A stretch of DNA of 21,485 bases from a virus: positions 1-21,485 of IMG/VR virus record IMGVR_UViG_3300023435_000110; one strand, written 5' to 3'. Below the pieces are notes generated by a model. It was not told where the DNA came from. It worked only from the letters and a program-made list of their open reading frames with translations, and made no database searches. The first letter of the stretch is position 1; every line of letters begins with the position of its first letter. Positions 5,928 to 13,257 of this stretch are shown here, one piece after another. Made by a program: the position numbers and the translations under genes.

Positions 5928-8009
5928 TTAATCCATTTCTGCAACTAAGCTACAACGACAATTACAATGCTGGGGTGGATGTTCGATTAAGTTTCCAAAA
6001 GCATCATCGCCAAATTCTTTACCGATTCCCACAATAGTTCCATCCAGACTACTGCAAGCGTCGCAGCACCCAGCCTCGCTGATCCAACGAACCTTAGTAA
6101 TGCCTCCCTCTTTATACGCCTTCATAATTCCCTCTTGCATACTCTCAGCCGTCTCCGTCCTAGCAATCCTCAAGCTCCTATACTTCTCATTGCTATCATA
6201 ATACTGATTAACCCTATCACTTAGCTTAGTTATGCTCTCTCCTGCATCTATGCCCTCTTTAAGCGTCCTTGCAAGCTTCTTTGCTGTCTCTTCGTTTACT
6301 TCTTTTACATACTTAGCCAATCGAGCCTCTATCCATTTTGAGTTTTGCGTAACGATTAAATCAGGACTAACCGTCAATCCAGCTTCTGCTACTGCTAATA
6401 CTGCACCCTCTTTCAATGCCATTGTCAGCTCTGGTCTGCTTAGTTTTGTTAGCTTAACACCCTCTTCGTCCATGTCAAATAAGATATTCTCTACTACATC
6501 TTTTATTACACTTCGAGATATAACCTTACTATTTGCATAATCATCTAAATTACTCAATACCTCTTTTCGTTCCTCATTAAAATACACTTTTAATTTTCTA
6601 ATAAAATGCTTCTCTACATTCTCTTCCTTTGACATCCACATTTTAAAATATGTATCATCCCTGCTCTCTACTGACTTACCCCCTTCTGTCGGTTCTATTG
6701 CACTACTACCAGCCTGTTGTAAGTTGAATGGCATCCATGGCTTATCGCCCCAATCTACCGTGTCTAATCCTATCTTCTGTCGTTCCTCATTGATTGATGT
6801 TACATACATCTTTAAATTAGTCTCTCTCTCTTTAATCTCAAAGTCTTTGTCCTTTGGAATTGGATTGTCAAATTGCACAAATAAGTTATCGTCATATTTT
6901 GGCATGATCCTTTCATTCTGCTTTTCCTGAATGCGGATTAACTTTGGCTGGATTGTTGATTTATTAAACACATAGTCAAGTGTATCGCTTGTAGCCCTGT
7001 TAGTCATCTCTCCAAATCCTAACTGAACTAATGACACACCATAAATACACAGTATCTCTTTTGCTGTTTCTTTCCTACCGTCTATGTGGCTTAATTCCTG
7101 CGGGCTTAATCCAATCTTGTTTGCTTTTAATCCGCTATCTAATACCGCAGTATTTCCGGCACCACCCTTCTTGAACTTCTTCCAGAAAGACATTAGCCTT
7201 TTATATGCATCATCTCCAAGCTTTTTGTCTGTCTCTAATACTGTTCCCGGCATTGCTCCGTTCTTAAACAAATTAATCTCAAACTCTTTTTGATATTTGT
7301 CAGAATCAATACTAAACGCCCCAGCCTGCATCGGACTGAATCCATAATACAAATCACTAAGGTTTGGGTATTTATACTGTATCACTTCTTCATAAGCCAG
7401 TTTAATCACGGTTTGTTTAGGTTGGTATATATAACCAGCTACTAGGCTCGTTGCATCTGGGACGACCTTAACATACTGTCCTTGCAATACCCATATCTCT
7501 CCGGGCAATCCTGCACCATTTGGTCTTAAATACCAATAGCAATTACCTATAATATCAAGATATAGACTTGTCAACTCCCACAATTCAAAGCCATTCATCA
7601 TAGGATTAACCGCCTTAATTAGTTCCAAATATGGATGTTCGTTTATCTCTTCTACCTCATACCCCTTTGATACCCATAATTTAACTAGATTGCCCTCATA
7701 TGTTTTGTCTTTAACTAGCTCTTTGATTTGCTTGCTTAACTTCGGCGATCCTTTTACTGCTTTCTTCTTATATAATCTCAATGGTACTCTTGCTACACTT
7801 CTTGCTATTACTCCTGCTGCTGCATATTGCCAGCTTCTATAATTCTCAATCATAGCCTGATAATCGCCTGATTGTAATCTACCCCTGCTGTTATCACCTA
7901 CACCTATCGAGCTTGCTACTACTGGGTTAACCTCCTTAATTGCGCTTACTGGGTCAATCGTGCCATTCATTATACCTACTGCCGTTTTAAATCTATCTTT
8001 AATGTTCAT
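5928..8009 (-). CDS. Portal protein fused to MuF-like minor head protein
   Basis: 693 residues in one frame. About residues 1-420 are an HK97-type portal (PF04860-like): RSVARVPLRLYKK near 70, EVIQYKYPNLSDLYYGFSPM, and GEMTNRATSDT in the part that forms the stem. The last roughly 220 residues are a MuF/SPP1 gp7-like domain (PF04233-like): RIARTETAESMQEG, RWISEAGCCDACSSLDG and a final HPPQHCNCRCS. Portal and MuF are usually separate adjacent genes; here they are one polypeptide. The portal forms the DNA channel at one head vertex; MuF is a minor head protein. It lies directly after the terminase block, as expected. The stop is four bases before the HNH gene. Confidence 0.92.
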   Translation of the reverse strand: MNIKDRFKTAVGIMNGTIDPVSAIKEVNPVVASSIGVGDNSRGRLQSGDYQAMIENYRSWQYAAAGVIARSVARVPLRLYKKKAVKGSPKLSKQIKELVKDKTYEGNLVKLWVSKGYEVEEINEHPYLELIKAVNPMMNGFELWELTSLYLDIIGNCYWYLRPNGAGLPGEIWVLQGQYVKVVPDATSLVAGYIYQPKQTVIKLAYEEVIQYKYPNLSDLYYGFSPMQAGAFSIDSDKYQKEFEINLFKNGAMPGTVLETDKKLGDDAYKRLMSFWKKFKKGGAGNTAVLDSGLKANKIGLSPQELSHIDGRKETAKEILCIYGVSLVQLGFGEMTNRATSDTLDYVFNKSTIQPKLIRIQEKQNERIMPKYDDNLFVQFDNPIPKDKDFEIKERETNLKMYVTSINEERQKIGLDTVDWGDKPWMPFNLQQAGSSAIEPTEGGKSVESRDDTYFKMWMSKEENVEKHFIRKLKVYFNEERKEVLSNLDDYANSKVISRSVIKDVVENILFDMDEEGVKLTKLSRPELTMALKEGAVLAVAEAGLTVSPDLIVTQNSKWIEARLAKYVKEVNEETAKKLARTLKEGIDAGESITKLSDRVNQYYDSNEKYRSLRIARTETAESMQEGIMKAYKEGGITKVRWISEAGCCDACSSLDGTIVGIGKEFGDDAFGNLIEHPPQHCNCRCSLVAEMD

Positions 8010-8125
8010 ATAGTTACCTCATGCTTTTCAACGTCCTGTTTATGCCCACACTTGGGACATATAAACTTACCCTGCCCATTCTCAATCTTGAATTGTAACA
8101 TAGTATTGCATTTTGGGCAACTCAT
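8006..8125 (-). CDS. Zinc-ribbon micro-protein, 39 residues
   Basis: A complete small zinc ribbon: MSCPKCNTML, then a 10-residue beta-turn segment, then FICPKCGHKQD. The two CPKC knuckles should bind one zinc ion. The start abuts the TAG of the coiled-coil gene, and the stop overlaps the portal start (ATGA at 8009-8006), so it is translationally coupled to the portal gene. Such ribbons usually bind nucleic acid or protein. Confidence is high because both the motif and the junctions fit. Confidence 0.8.
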   Translation of the reverse strand: MSCPKCNTMLQFKIENGQGKFICPKCGHKQDVEKHEVTI

Positions 8126-8482
8126 CTAATATCTCTCACTCCCCATAGTTCTGCAAGACTCGCATATATTTACATTATCCATTTCGCTCTTTGGCTTATT
8201 CTTTCGGCAAACTATGCACACAACTTGCTTCTCGTTATTATTAATACTACGTTGTCTCTTTGCTTCTTTAATACAATCTCTAATATCAGCTTTAACCTGT
8301 CTGATGGCCTCATTTGTCTTAGTTATCTTAGCATATAGGTTGAGCATTGTTTTAATATCCTTCTTGTCTTTTTTAATACGCTGTCGGAACTTATCAACAT
8401 CAGGTAGTTCAAGAATAGATATAAGCTCTTTGTCAAAGTGTTTAATTTCTTGCTCTAAGTATTTAATATATTCTTTATCCAT
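8126..8482 (-). CDS. Coiled-coil protein with C-terminal zinc knuckles
   Basis: 118 residues. Residues 1-80 are Lys/Glu/Ile-rich and strongly helical, probably a coiled coil. Near the end, VVCIVCRKNKPKSEM and NICESCRTMG supply two C-x-x-C pairs, about 15 residues apart, for one zinc site. It lies between the large terminase and the portal genes. No clear ribosome binding site is seen, but the start lies inside the end of the preceding micro-gene, so coupling is likely. Function unknown; a head-assembly or DNA-binding role would fit the place. Confidence 0.75.
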   Translation of the reverse strand: MDKEYIKYLEQEIKHFDKELISILELPDVDKFRQRIKKDKKDIKTMLNLYAKITKTNEAIRQVKADIRDCIKEAKRQRSINNNEKQVVCIVCRKNKPKSEMDNVNICESCRTMGSERY

Positions 8483-8606
8483 TATATAAACATCTTGTTA
8501 TTATTGTTGTTAGTATTATAATTATCATTGCTTTACATGAAATAGCTGATATGTATAAACCTCGATATTCTTGACACTTTTGACTGCTTTTGTAATATCT
8601 TGTCAT
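8475..8606 (-). CDS. Possible small membrane protein, 43 residues
   Basis: The ATG overlaps the terminase stop (TAATG at 8608-8604), and the stop lies inside the start of the coiled-coil gene (8-base overlap). It begins MTRYYKSSQK and has one strongly hydrophobic stretch, CKAMIIIILTTIIT, which would be a short membrane helix. There is no ribosome binding site of its own; the case rests on coupling. It could be an accidental open frame in a 123-base spacer. Confidence 0.45.
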   Translation of the reverse strand: MTRYYKSSQKCQEYRGLYISAISCKAMIIIILTTIITRCLYNG

Positions 8607-9793
8607 TATATAAGCCGTATGCTAGGTTCATTATCTTCGCCATGCCCTAAGTAATATCTTATAGCGTCCATGCTGTGATCCCTGAACGGTACAGGCTCAT
8701 CAAGTACATTCCCATGCCTATCCTCCCGCCATTTGTAACCTCGTATCTCTTTGATAATGTTCGTACTCCTTTTGGTTATATGGAGCTTCTTTCTTTTTAC
8801 TCTATCAATACCTATCTTAACACTACCCTTACCCTTAATGCAAGCAAAAACATTAAAGCCTGCGTTGTCTATCTCTTCTATACGCTGTGGCTCTGCACAA
8901 TCAGCTATTATTTCGTCATTCTTATTCTTTATTAAATCTTTTAATCTTGTTATTAAATCTGTATTTGTCAACCCGCTCTCATATAAAGTCTCGTCAATAT
9001 ATACCTCTTGATCCTTCTCTCCAACCATACTTAAGCTTGAGGGGTTGTTGAACCCAAAATCCAGCCCATAACCAACCTTATCACATTCAGGGAACTCATC
9101 AACTATATCCCAATTCTTATATATAATGTTCTCCGGTGATGCCCAGATACCCTGTCCATATATCTTCCAGTATGTTAAATCCTGCGTTTTAAGGCTCTCT
9201 ATCTCTTTTACATAGTCATCATCAAGGAAAGGGTTATCTTTGTATGTGCTGTGCTGTACTGCTGTGTTATCAGGTGGGTTATCTGTAATAGTCTTAAGGA
9301 ATCCAAGCTCATCAATAGGATTAAAGCTAAAGAATAGTTGATTGATACCGTTCTCGTTTTCTCCCCTACATCTCAATCCTAACTGTAAATAATCATCCCT
9401 TGTGTTCTCTGTAAACTCCTCCCCCCATATATCGTTTATCCTCTCAAAAGACTTTAATTTCTCCGGGTCATCAAGCGAAGTAAAGAACATTTGATTGCTG
9501 CCAACTGTCAATGTTAAGTCTGATTTATTAACGACACATCCCGGCAAGCTATACTTAGCTATTAAGTCATTAACTAATAGCCAAGCTGATTTCTTTAGCG
9601 CAGGTCTTGTCTTACGAGTTACTAAAATACGGATATTGCGTTCTTTGTATAATTTCTCTAATAATAGATATTGTGCTATGCTCCAACTCTTGCCCGATCC
9701 TGCCCCACCATACAAAAGGTTGACACGCTTCTTTGTCTCTACTAGGAATCTATAACACTTCTCTGCGTGTTCTACCTCAATCTGTCTTGTCAT
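8606..9793 (-). CDS. terL: Terminase large subunit
   Basis: 395 residues of the Terminase_3 type. It packages DNA into the prohead using ATP and cuts the concatemer. The ATPase domain has Walker A GGAGSGKS (29-36), Walker B INDIWGEE (119-126) with the catalytic Glu, and the coupling motif FFSFNP (154-159). The RNase H-like nuclease domain has D245 (GYGLDFGF), D298 (IIADCAEPQRI) and D376 (DHSMDAIRY). All key residues are present and the length is normal. The start overlaps the stop of a small gene (ATGA at 9793-9790). Confidence 0.95.
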   Translation of the reverse strand: MTRQIEVEHAEKCYRFLVETKKRVNLLYGGAGSGKSWSIAQYLLLEKLYKERNIRILVTRKTRPALKKSAWLLVNDLIAKYSLPGCVVNKSDLTLTVGSNQMFFTSLDDPEKLKSFERINDIWGEEFTENTRDDYLQLGLRCRGENENGINQLFFSFNPIDELGFLKTITDNPPDNTAVQHSTYKDNPFLDDDYVKEIESLKTQDLTYWKIYGQGIWASPENIIYKNWDIVDEFPECDKVGYGLDFGFNNPSSLSMVGEKDQEVYIDETLYESGLTNTDLITRLKDLIKNKNDEIIADCAEPQRIEEIDNAGFNVFACIKGKGSVKIGIDRVKRKKLHITKRSTNIIKEIRGYKWREDRHGNVLDEPVPFRDHSMDAIRYYLGHGEDNEPSIRLI

Positions 9794-9966
9794 ATAATTT
9801 CTTTCTTTGCCTCATCATATCCAGCCATAATAGCATTAGCAAACCAACCTATCATAGTATCTTCATCTGTCGCTATCTCTGGTTTATTCTTTACTGTTTT
9901 AACAAACTCTTTAGCCCAAATCTTAGCATCAAACTGTCCTGACAACTCGTATATTATATTACTCAC
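9790..9966 (-). CDS. Small hypothetical protein with GTG start, coupled to terL
   Basis: 58 residues. The GTG at 9966 is preceded by AAAGGGAG at eight bases, and no ATG is available in frame until residue 38. The stop overlaps the terL start (ATGA). The product contains KIWAKEFVKTV and TMIGWFANAIMAGYDEA, which has the look of a conserved phage helix with aromatic and small residues; I recall similar short proteins near terminase genes but cannot name a family. It may assist the terminase, which is inference from coupling alone. Confidence 0.7.
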   Translation of the reverse strand: MSNIIYELSGQFDAKIWAKEFVKTVKNKPEIATDEDTMIGWFANAIMAGYDEAKKEII

Positions 9967-9969
9967 TTT

Positions 9970-10112
9970 TTATTCTCCCTTTTTATCCTTGTCATCTCCA
10001 TATTTAATTTTACCACATCTATTACATTTATAACCTACCCAACTAATAGTATTAGTATAATCAGTTATATGCTATATCCATTCATCCCAAATATTAAACA
10101 CCAAAGATTCAT
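9970..10112 (-). pseudogene. Zinc-ribbon small gene interrupted by a frameshift
   Basis: The ATG at 10112 overlaps the small terminase stop (ATGA) and gives MNLWCLIFGMNGYSI before a TAA near 10066. The -1 frame then stays open to 9970 and encodes DYTNTISWVGYKCNRCGKIKYG, a typical zinc-ribbon end, but this part has no ATG, GTG or TTG. Joining the frames by a one-base shift back around AGCATATAAC (near 10070) restores a 47-residue protein. Small phage zinc-ribbon proteins often have this plan (hydrophobic CLIFGH-like start, then CxxCGK). It may be a decayed gene, a sequencing or assembly error, or programmed -1 frameshifting; the site is not a classical heptamer. Confidence 0.6.
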
Positions 10113-10525
10113 TTCTTCACCTCGTCATCTTTACTATTTCTATATGTATGTATTATCTCTAATGCTCCTGAATGGTTTACCTTGCTGTCTATCTTCTCGC
10201 TCCAATCAAGGAAGTATTGTAGCCATAGTTTGATGTCTGATGTCTTGCCCTCTTTCATGGTCATGTTGTAGAATTTGGCTATTACGTTGGTTGTTTTCTG
10301 CCGTCCCCAGTGTCTCCATTCAGTCTCTACAATTTTCCAAAACGAATCCTTAGTTTTCCAATTTGATAGCGTCTTTTCTGATACGTTAAACGCTTTTGAG
10401 AAATCCTGCTGTTTCTTTATGCCTCTAAATGGTTCTGGTATAGCCATCCATTTTGCAAACTCATTAAATTCTCTTGGCTTGCTTAATAACTTATTTTTGG
10501 GAGTTTTAGAACTACTGTCACTCAT
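10109..10525 (-). CDS. Terminase small subunit-like, helix-turn-helix
   Basis: 138 residues. The segment EFAKWMAIPEPFRGIKKQQD, followed by FSKAFNVSEKTLSNWKTKDSFW (about 22-63), matches the phBC6A51-type helix-turn-helix seen in small terminase subunits of Gram-positive phages. The recognition helix would be in SEKTLSNWK. The remaining helical part would drive oligomerisation. It lies just upstream of terL in transcription order, where the DNA-recognising small subunit is expected. The start overlaps the ParB-like gene's stop (ATGA at 10525-10522). Confidence 0.82.
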   Translation of the reverse strand: MSDSSSKTPKNKLLSKPREFNEFAKWMAIPEPFRGIKKQQDFSKAFNVSEKTLSNWKTKDSFWKIVETEWRHWGRQKTTNVIAKFYNMTMKEGKTSDIKLWLQYFLDWSEKIDSKVNHSGALEIIHTYRNSKDDEVKK

Positions 10526-11028
10526 GTTATTTTCTCTGCTTTCTTGTCGCTAGCTTTCCATTTAAATCCACACTTCGGGCATACATTTTCTTTTTCTATA
10601 TCCTCGCCAAGTGGAATATCTTCAACCTCGTCATTTAATCCAAACGTTTCATTTAAGTCAAATCCTATATCCTCTAATACCTTATCATCTATATTCGCTA
10701 ATAAATCTAAATCCCACTCTCCCTGATTAAAATTAGCCCGGAGCATATATTCTCTATGTTCTTCCTCTGTCAGCTTTCTATTTGGGACACGGACATCAAT
10801 CTTTTCTTCTCCTCTGCCTAGTGTTTTTAATATAGTAATGCGTTGGTGACCGGATATAATTCTAAGATCTGTATTTATTGCCGGTATATCTACAAGATTG
10901 AACTTCTTAAGTGATTTCTCTAAGTCTGTTGCCTGCTTCTTTGTTAATTGACGAGGATTCCCCTCGGTGGCTTTTAATTCCTTGATTTGTTTTTGCTCTG
11001 TGTGCCATTTAAGAGATTCCAATTTCAT
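10522..11028 (-). CDS. ParB-like nuclease-domain protein with C-terminal zinc ribbon
   Basis: 168 residues. Residues 15-85 form a ParB/Srx-like N-terminal domain: ATEGNPRQLTKKQATDLEKS, then LVDIPAIN, DLRIISGHQRI (GHQR at 60-63) and DVRVPNRKLTEEE. This fold binds or hydrolyses nucleotides and often occurs in phages beside DNA methyltransferase and terminase genes. The C-terminus ends in NVCPKCGFKWKA, half of a zinc ribbon, so a dimeric zinc site is possible. It has no HTH domain, so it is not a full partition protein. AAGGGAGTAAGGA precedes the start. Confidence 0.85.
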   Translation of the reverse strand: MKLESLKWHTEQKQIKELKATEGNPRQLTKKQATDLEKSLKKFNLVDIPAINTDLRIISGHQRITILKTLGRGEEKIDVRVPNRKLTEEEHREYMLRANFNQGEWDLDLLANIDDKVLEDIGFDLNETFGLNDEVEDIPLGEDIEKENVCPKCGFKWKASDKKAEKIT

Positions 11029-11031
11029 ATT

Positions 11032-11046
11032 TCCTTACTCCCTTAT
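11032..11046 (-). repeat. 15-base direct repeat in leader, copy 2
   Basis: The second copy of ATAAGGGAGTAAGGA, spanning the methyltransferase stop and the ribosome binding site of the ParB-like gene. It contains two purine-rich, SD-like boxes (AAGGGAG and AAGGA). The copy at 11760-11774 is identical. Confidence 0.7.
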
Positions 11047-11753
11047 GTATTATCCACGTCAACTATGCAAGCGTTGACATTCGTTCCGCTTTCTTTGAAT
11101 GACTTTTCAGGTAGCTCTATAAATTGTCCACCTAATCCTTTTATCATTGCTCTAAAATTTACTGTCTTTTTATTGGTTCTAAAACATACAGAACTTGACA
11201 TCACCGAAACAACCCTATCTGCTAGTTCAAGCATATGCTCTACATGTAAAATATCCTGCTGTTTTGAGAATGGAGGATTTCCTATTATTACATCGTACTT
11301 TTGATTGAACTCTAAGAAATCCTTACCGACTAAATTAAACTTATTCGCTATTAGATAGCTTCTGTTTTCTTCGTTTAACTCTACGCAATCACATTTTATA
11401 TGTTTTGCTATTGCTCCCTTACCTGCGCTTGGCTCCAGGACTGTTTCTCCATCCTGTATGTTAGCCATCTCAATGAGTTGTAAGGCAATATTCTCTGGAG
11501 TTTCAAAAAATTGATATTCTTTCTTCTGGTCAGTGTATTCTCCTGTAAGTAAAATCTCATCAAGGATTTCTAACGGAGATTCATTGAAAACATGCGCTTT
11601 TTCTTTTCTGTTCCATTTTCCATGTATTGCCTCAAGAACTTTATTCACCGCTAAGTATAGTTTCCTATCAAGCTGTCCTTCCGGCAAGTAAAGCCTGTTT
11701 TCGTCTATCGTTGAGTTTCCCAATGTGTTTGCTACTTCATTCTCTATTTCCAT
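11043..11753 (-). CDS. DNA methyltransferase, probable N6-adenine
   Basis: 236 residues. The SAM-binding motif I is TVLEPSAGKGAIA (104-116), the acidic end of strand 2 is CVELNEE (123-129) and the catalytic motif IV is IGNPPFSKQ (157-165). Motif I before NPPF is the gamma-type order of N6-adenine enzymes. FFETPENIALQLIEMA before motif I is typical of phage-borne enzymes of this kind. There is no obvious large target-recognition domain, so specificity may be simple or loose. It is the first gene after the promoter at 11770-11798 and heads the packaging cluster. Confidence 0.88.
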   Translation of the reverse strand: MEIENEVANTLGNSTIDENRLYLPEGQLDRKLYLAVNKVLEAIHGKWNRKEKAHVFNESPLEILDEILLTGEYTDQKKEYQFFETPENIALQLIEMANIQDGETVLEPSAGKGAIAKHIKCDCVELNEENRSYLIANKFNLVGKDFLEFNQKYDVIIGNPPFSKQQDILHVEHMLELADRVVSVMSSSVCFRTNKKTVNFRAMIKGLGGQFIELPEKSFKESGTNVNACIVDVDNT

Positions 11754-11759
11754 ATTATC

Positions 11760-11774
11760 TCCTTACTCCCTTAT
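11760..11774 (-). repeat. 15-base direct repeat in leader, copy 1
   Basis: ATAAGGGAGTAAGGA is found here, overlapping the promoter -10 and the ribosome binding site of the methyltransferase gene. An identical copy lies before the ParB-like gene at 11032-11046. Part of the identity reflects Shine-Dalgarno constraint, but 15 matching bases go beyond it. Confidence 0.7.
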
Positions 11775-11798
11775 AGCATATTGATTTATTAATGTCAA
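11770..11798 (-). promoter_or_regulatory. Sigma70/SigA-type promoter for the packaging operon
   Basis: The minus strand reads TTGACA (11798-11793), 17 bases, then TATAAG (11775-11770). This is a perfect -35 and a five-of-six -10 at ideal spacing. Transcription would start only a few bases before the methyltransferase ribosome binding site (AAGGAG), giving a very short leader. It is the only such site I found outside coding sequence, and lies in one of the few loosely coding gaps. It likely drives the methyltransferase, ParB-like, terminase and head genes. Confidence 0.7.
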
Positions 11799-11799
11799 A

Positions 11800-11883
11800 T
11801 TATCTTCTTTTTACTAGCCTTGTTTTCTCCGGTGTGGTTTTTAGCTCTACATTAAGAGGGTTAGTTTTGTGTTCATTTTCCAC
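11800..11883 (-). CDS. Possible micro-gene, GTG start, 27 residues
   Basis: An open frame from GTG at 11883 to TAA at 11800 gives a basic peptide that ends TTPEKTRLVKRR. It overlaps the end of the preceding Cys-rich gene by 11 bases and fills most of the gap before the promoter. It has no visible ribosome binding site. It may be a true small basic protein or chance; the open frame is the only support. Confidence 0.3.
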   Translation of the reverse strand: MENEHKTNPLNVELKTTPEKTRLVKRR

Positions 11884-12106
11884 ATCTTGATTTTATAATA
11901 AACTTAGTTAAACAATCCGCATTACAAAATATGCCTTGCAAACTCTTAGAGTGAGATTTTCCACTTTTAAAATTATCTAGCAAAATAGATGAGAATTCCC
12001 CAATACAAATTAGACCCTGTTTATATTGGTCTTTTGTTGGTGGCGAAACATCTTTGTGTTCTTTATTGCAGTATTCACAGCAATTATAAATCTTTTTTTC
12101 TTTCAT
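11873..12106 (-). CDS. Cys-rich hypothetical protein, 77 residues
   Basis: The N-terminus KIYNCCEYCNKEHKDVSPP and the C-terminal IFCNADCLTKFI each carry a Cys pair, which would form one zinc site bridging the ends. The second motif, FCNADCLTKF, resembles the treble-clef or MYM-like FCs-x-x-C-x-x-x-F pattern. GGGGG and AGGA lie upstream of the ATG at 12106. It is in the early-gene run that ends before the packaging promoter. Function unknown. Confidence 0.75.
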   Translation of the reverse strand: MKEKKIYNCCEYCNKEHKDVSPPTKDQYKQGLICIGEFSSILLDNFKSGKSHSKSLQGIFCNADCLTKFIIKSRCGK

Positions 12107-12119
12107 ATCCTATACCCCC

Positions 12120-12302
12120 TTAATTCATGAATAGTTTTTTACATCTTGGACATCCGTATAAATACATATCTTCTTCGGAATTACTTGTCATTACAATATC
12201 ATTACTAATATCGTAAAACTCTCCAAACTTCCCTATATCACTACAAGTAGCTTTATCCTCAACCGTCCCAAAATCCTCATAACCACAATATGGACACTTC
12301 AT
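12120..12302 (-). CDS. Zinc-ribbon protein, 60 residues
   Basis: MKCPYCGYEDFG at the N-terminus and LYGCPRCKKLFMN at the C-terminus give a CxxC-x(n)-CxxC ribbon with a long insert of about 45 residues. The start overlaps the preceding stop (ATGA at 12302-12299). It belongs to the set of small Cys-rich proteins spread over this window. Function unknown; nucleic-acid binding is plausible. Confidence 0.75.
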   Translation of the reverse strand: MKCPYCGYEDFGTVEDKATCSDIGKFGEFYDISNDIVMTSNSEEDMYLYGCPRCKKLFMN

Positions 12303-12607
12303 ACCTTATCTCCTTTAATTTTTATTGGATTTTTATTCACTATGGCTTTTGCTAATGCATCTGTCCAGTTCACATAAGGAACATTGCATAGTTTAATATG
12401 TGTTCTTCCTATGGCTTCCTCTACGTCCGCTAAATCAATCTCAAAGTCGCTTTTCTCATACAGCCCAATCTCTTTACGATGTAAAATTATATAGTCCGCT
12501 AGTTTCTTAATGCTCCAATAACGATTTCTCTCAAAGCAGATCTCATCATCTTTAAAGTGTAAATCTGTTTTAATTGCATTAGTAAGCCTTTGTGATGTTG
12601 TACTCAT
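12299..12607 (-). CDS. Hypothetical protein, 102 residues
   Basis: I do not recognise this protein. It is mainly helical: WSIKKLADYIILHRKEIGLY, then DLADVEEAIGRTHIKL. The latter could be a winged-helix or HTH-like element, but no clear motif is seen. It overlaps both neighbours by four bases (ATGA), so it is co-translated with the zinc-ribbon gene downstream. Confidence 0.75.
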   Translation of the reverse strand: MSTTSQRLTNAIKTDLHFKDDEICFERNRYWSIKKLADYIILHRKEIGLYEKSDFEIDLADVEEAIGRTHIKLCNVPYVNWTDALAKAIVNKNPIKIKGDKV

Positions 12608-12912
12608 AGCTTCTCCTTTATCATTGCCGAGATTAATTTGGCTACTGCTTTTCTTGATAGGGCTAATAATATCCCGCTATCACTAGCTGTAAGAGGGTTT
12701 CGTAATATTGAAACCTCTATGTTCATTAATAATGCTTCTATATTTAACTCATCAGCAAGCTCATTCAGTTCTTGCTTGCGGAATTTATCCATTTTTCTCA
12801 ATCCCTGATTATATATTATATTCTTATAATCTTTTGTGGGATAACCTTCTATCTGAGTATCTATCCATATATCTTTCTTTTTTGGCTTCTTAATTTTACT
12901 CACTCTCCCCAT
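12604..12912 (-). CDS. Hypothetical basic-N-terminus protein, 102 residues
   Basis: Start chosen at the ATG at 12912 (MGRVSKIKKPKKKD), which has AAAGGGAGGGAG just before it. An in-frame ATG at 12975 would add 21 residues but has no ribosome binding site. The product has a Lys-rich head, then helices (KMDKFRKQELNELADEL) and ends LALSRKAVAKLISAMIKEKL. It may bind DNA. I do not recognise the family. Confidence 0.72.
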   Translation of the reverse strand: MGRVSKIKKPKKKDIWIDTQIEGYPTKDYKNIIYNQGLRKMDKFRKQELNELADELNIEALLMNIEVSILRNPLTASDSGILLALSRKAVAKLISAMIKEKL

Positions 12913-12984
12913 TATCTCCCTCCCTTTTGTTTGGTTAATTGCTCTATTTGTATCTGTAAAAATTATGTCGCTCATAGTTGTTTC

Positions 12985-13257
12985 TTATGTGTTATTGGTA
13001 AGTCGTTCAATTTTATCATCATCCATAAAAGAACATAATTTCAACGCTCTTATGCTTTCAATATCTCCATTCTTTATTTTCTTTCTATAATCTTTAAATT
13101 TAGGACATTGCTGAAAACTACATCCCGTTAAATCGTATTTAGGTCTATTTGACCTACGACAATATTGTTGTTTGCTTGGTGATGACATATTACTTATACC
13201 AATTTCATATAAATCACAACTCACCTTAAAACCATACCACCATTTAGGTTGTTTCAT
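12985..13257 (-). CDS. Cys-containing hypothetical protein, 90 residues
   Basis: Starts MKQPKWWYGFKVSCDLYEIG. Cysteines at 14 and about 33, 46 and 51 (QQYCRR, GCSFQQCPKFKDY) suggest an iron- or zinc-binding cluster; the spacing C-x(18)-C-x(12)-C-x(4)-C is not one I can name. The start overlaps the RusA-like gene's stop (ATGA at 13257-13254). Function unknown. Confidence 0.75.
   Translation of the reverse strand: MKQPKWWYGFKVSCDLYEIGISNMSSPSKQQYCRRSNRPKYDLTGCSFQQCPKFKDYRKKIKNGDIESIRALKLCSFMDDDKIERLTNNT

Noticed and set aside
5603-6037. Plus-strand frame with hydrophobic stretches
   Set aside because: It spans the antisense of two recognised genes; its hydrophobicity reflects AT-rich antisense codons.
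11754-11799. Possible terminator before the packaging operon
   Set aside because: A transcription end would be logical here, but no stem with a U tract is seen.
12913-12975. Longer N-terminus for the gene at 12604-12912
   Set aside because: The upstream ATG lacks a ribosome binding site, while the inner ATG has AAAGGGAGGGAG at a good distance.
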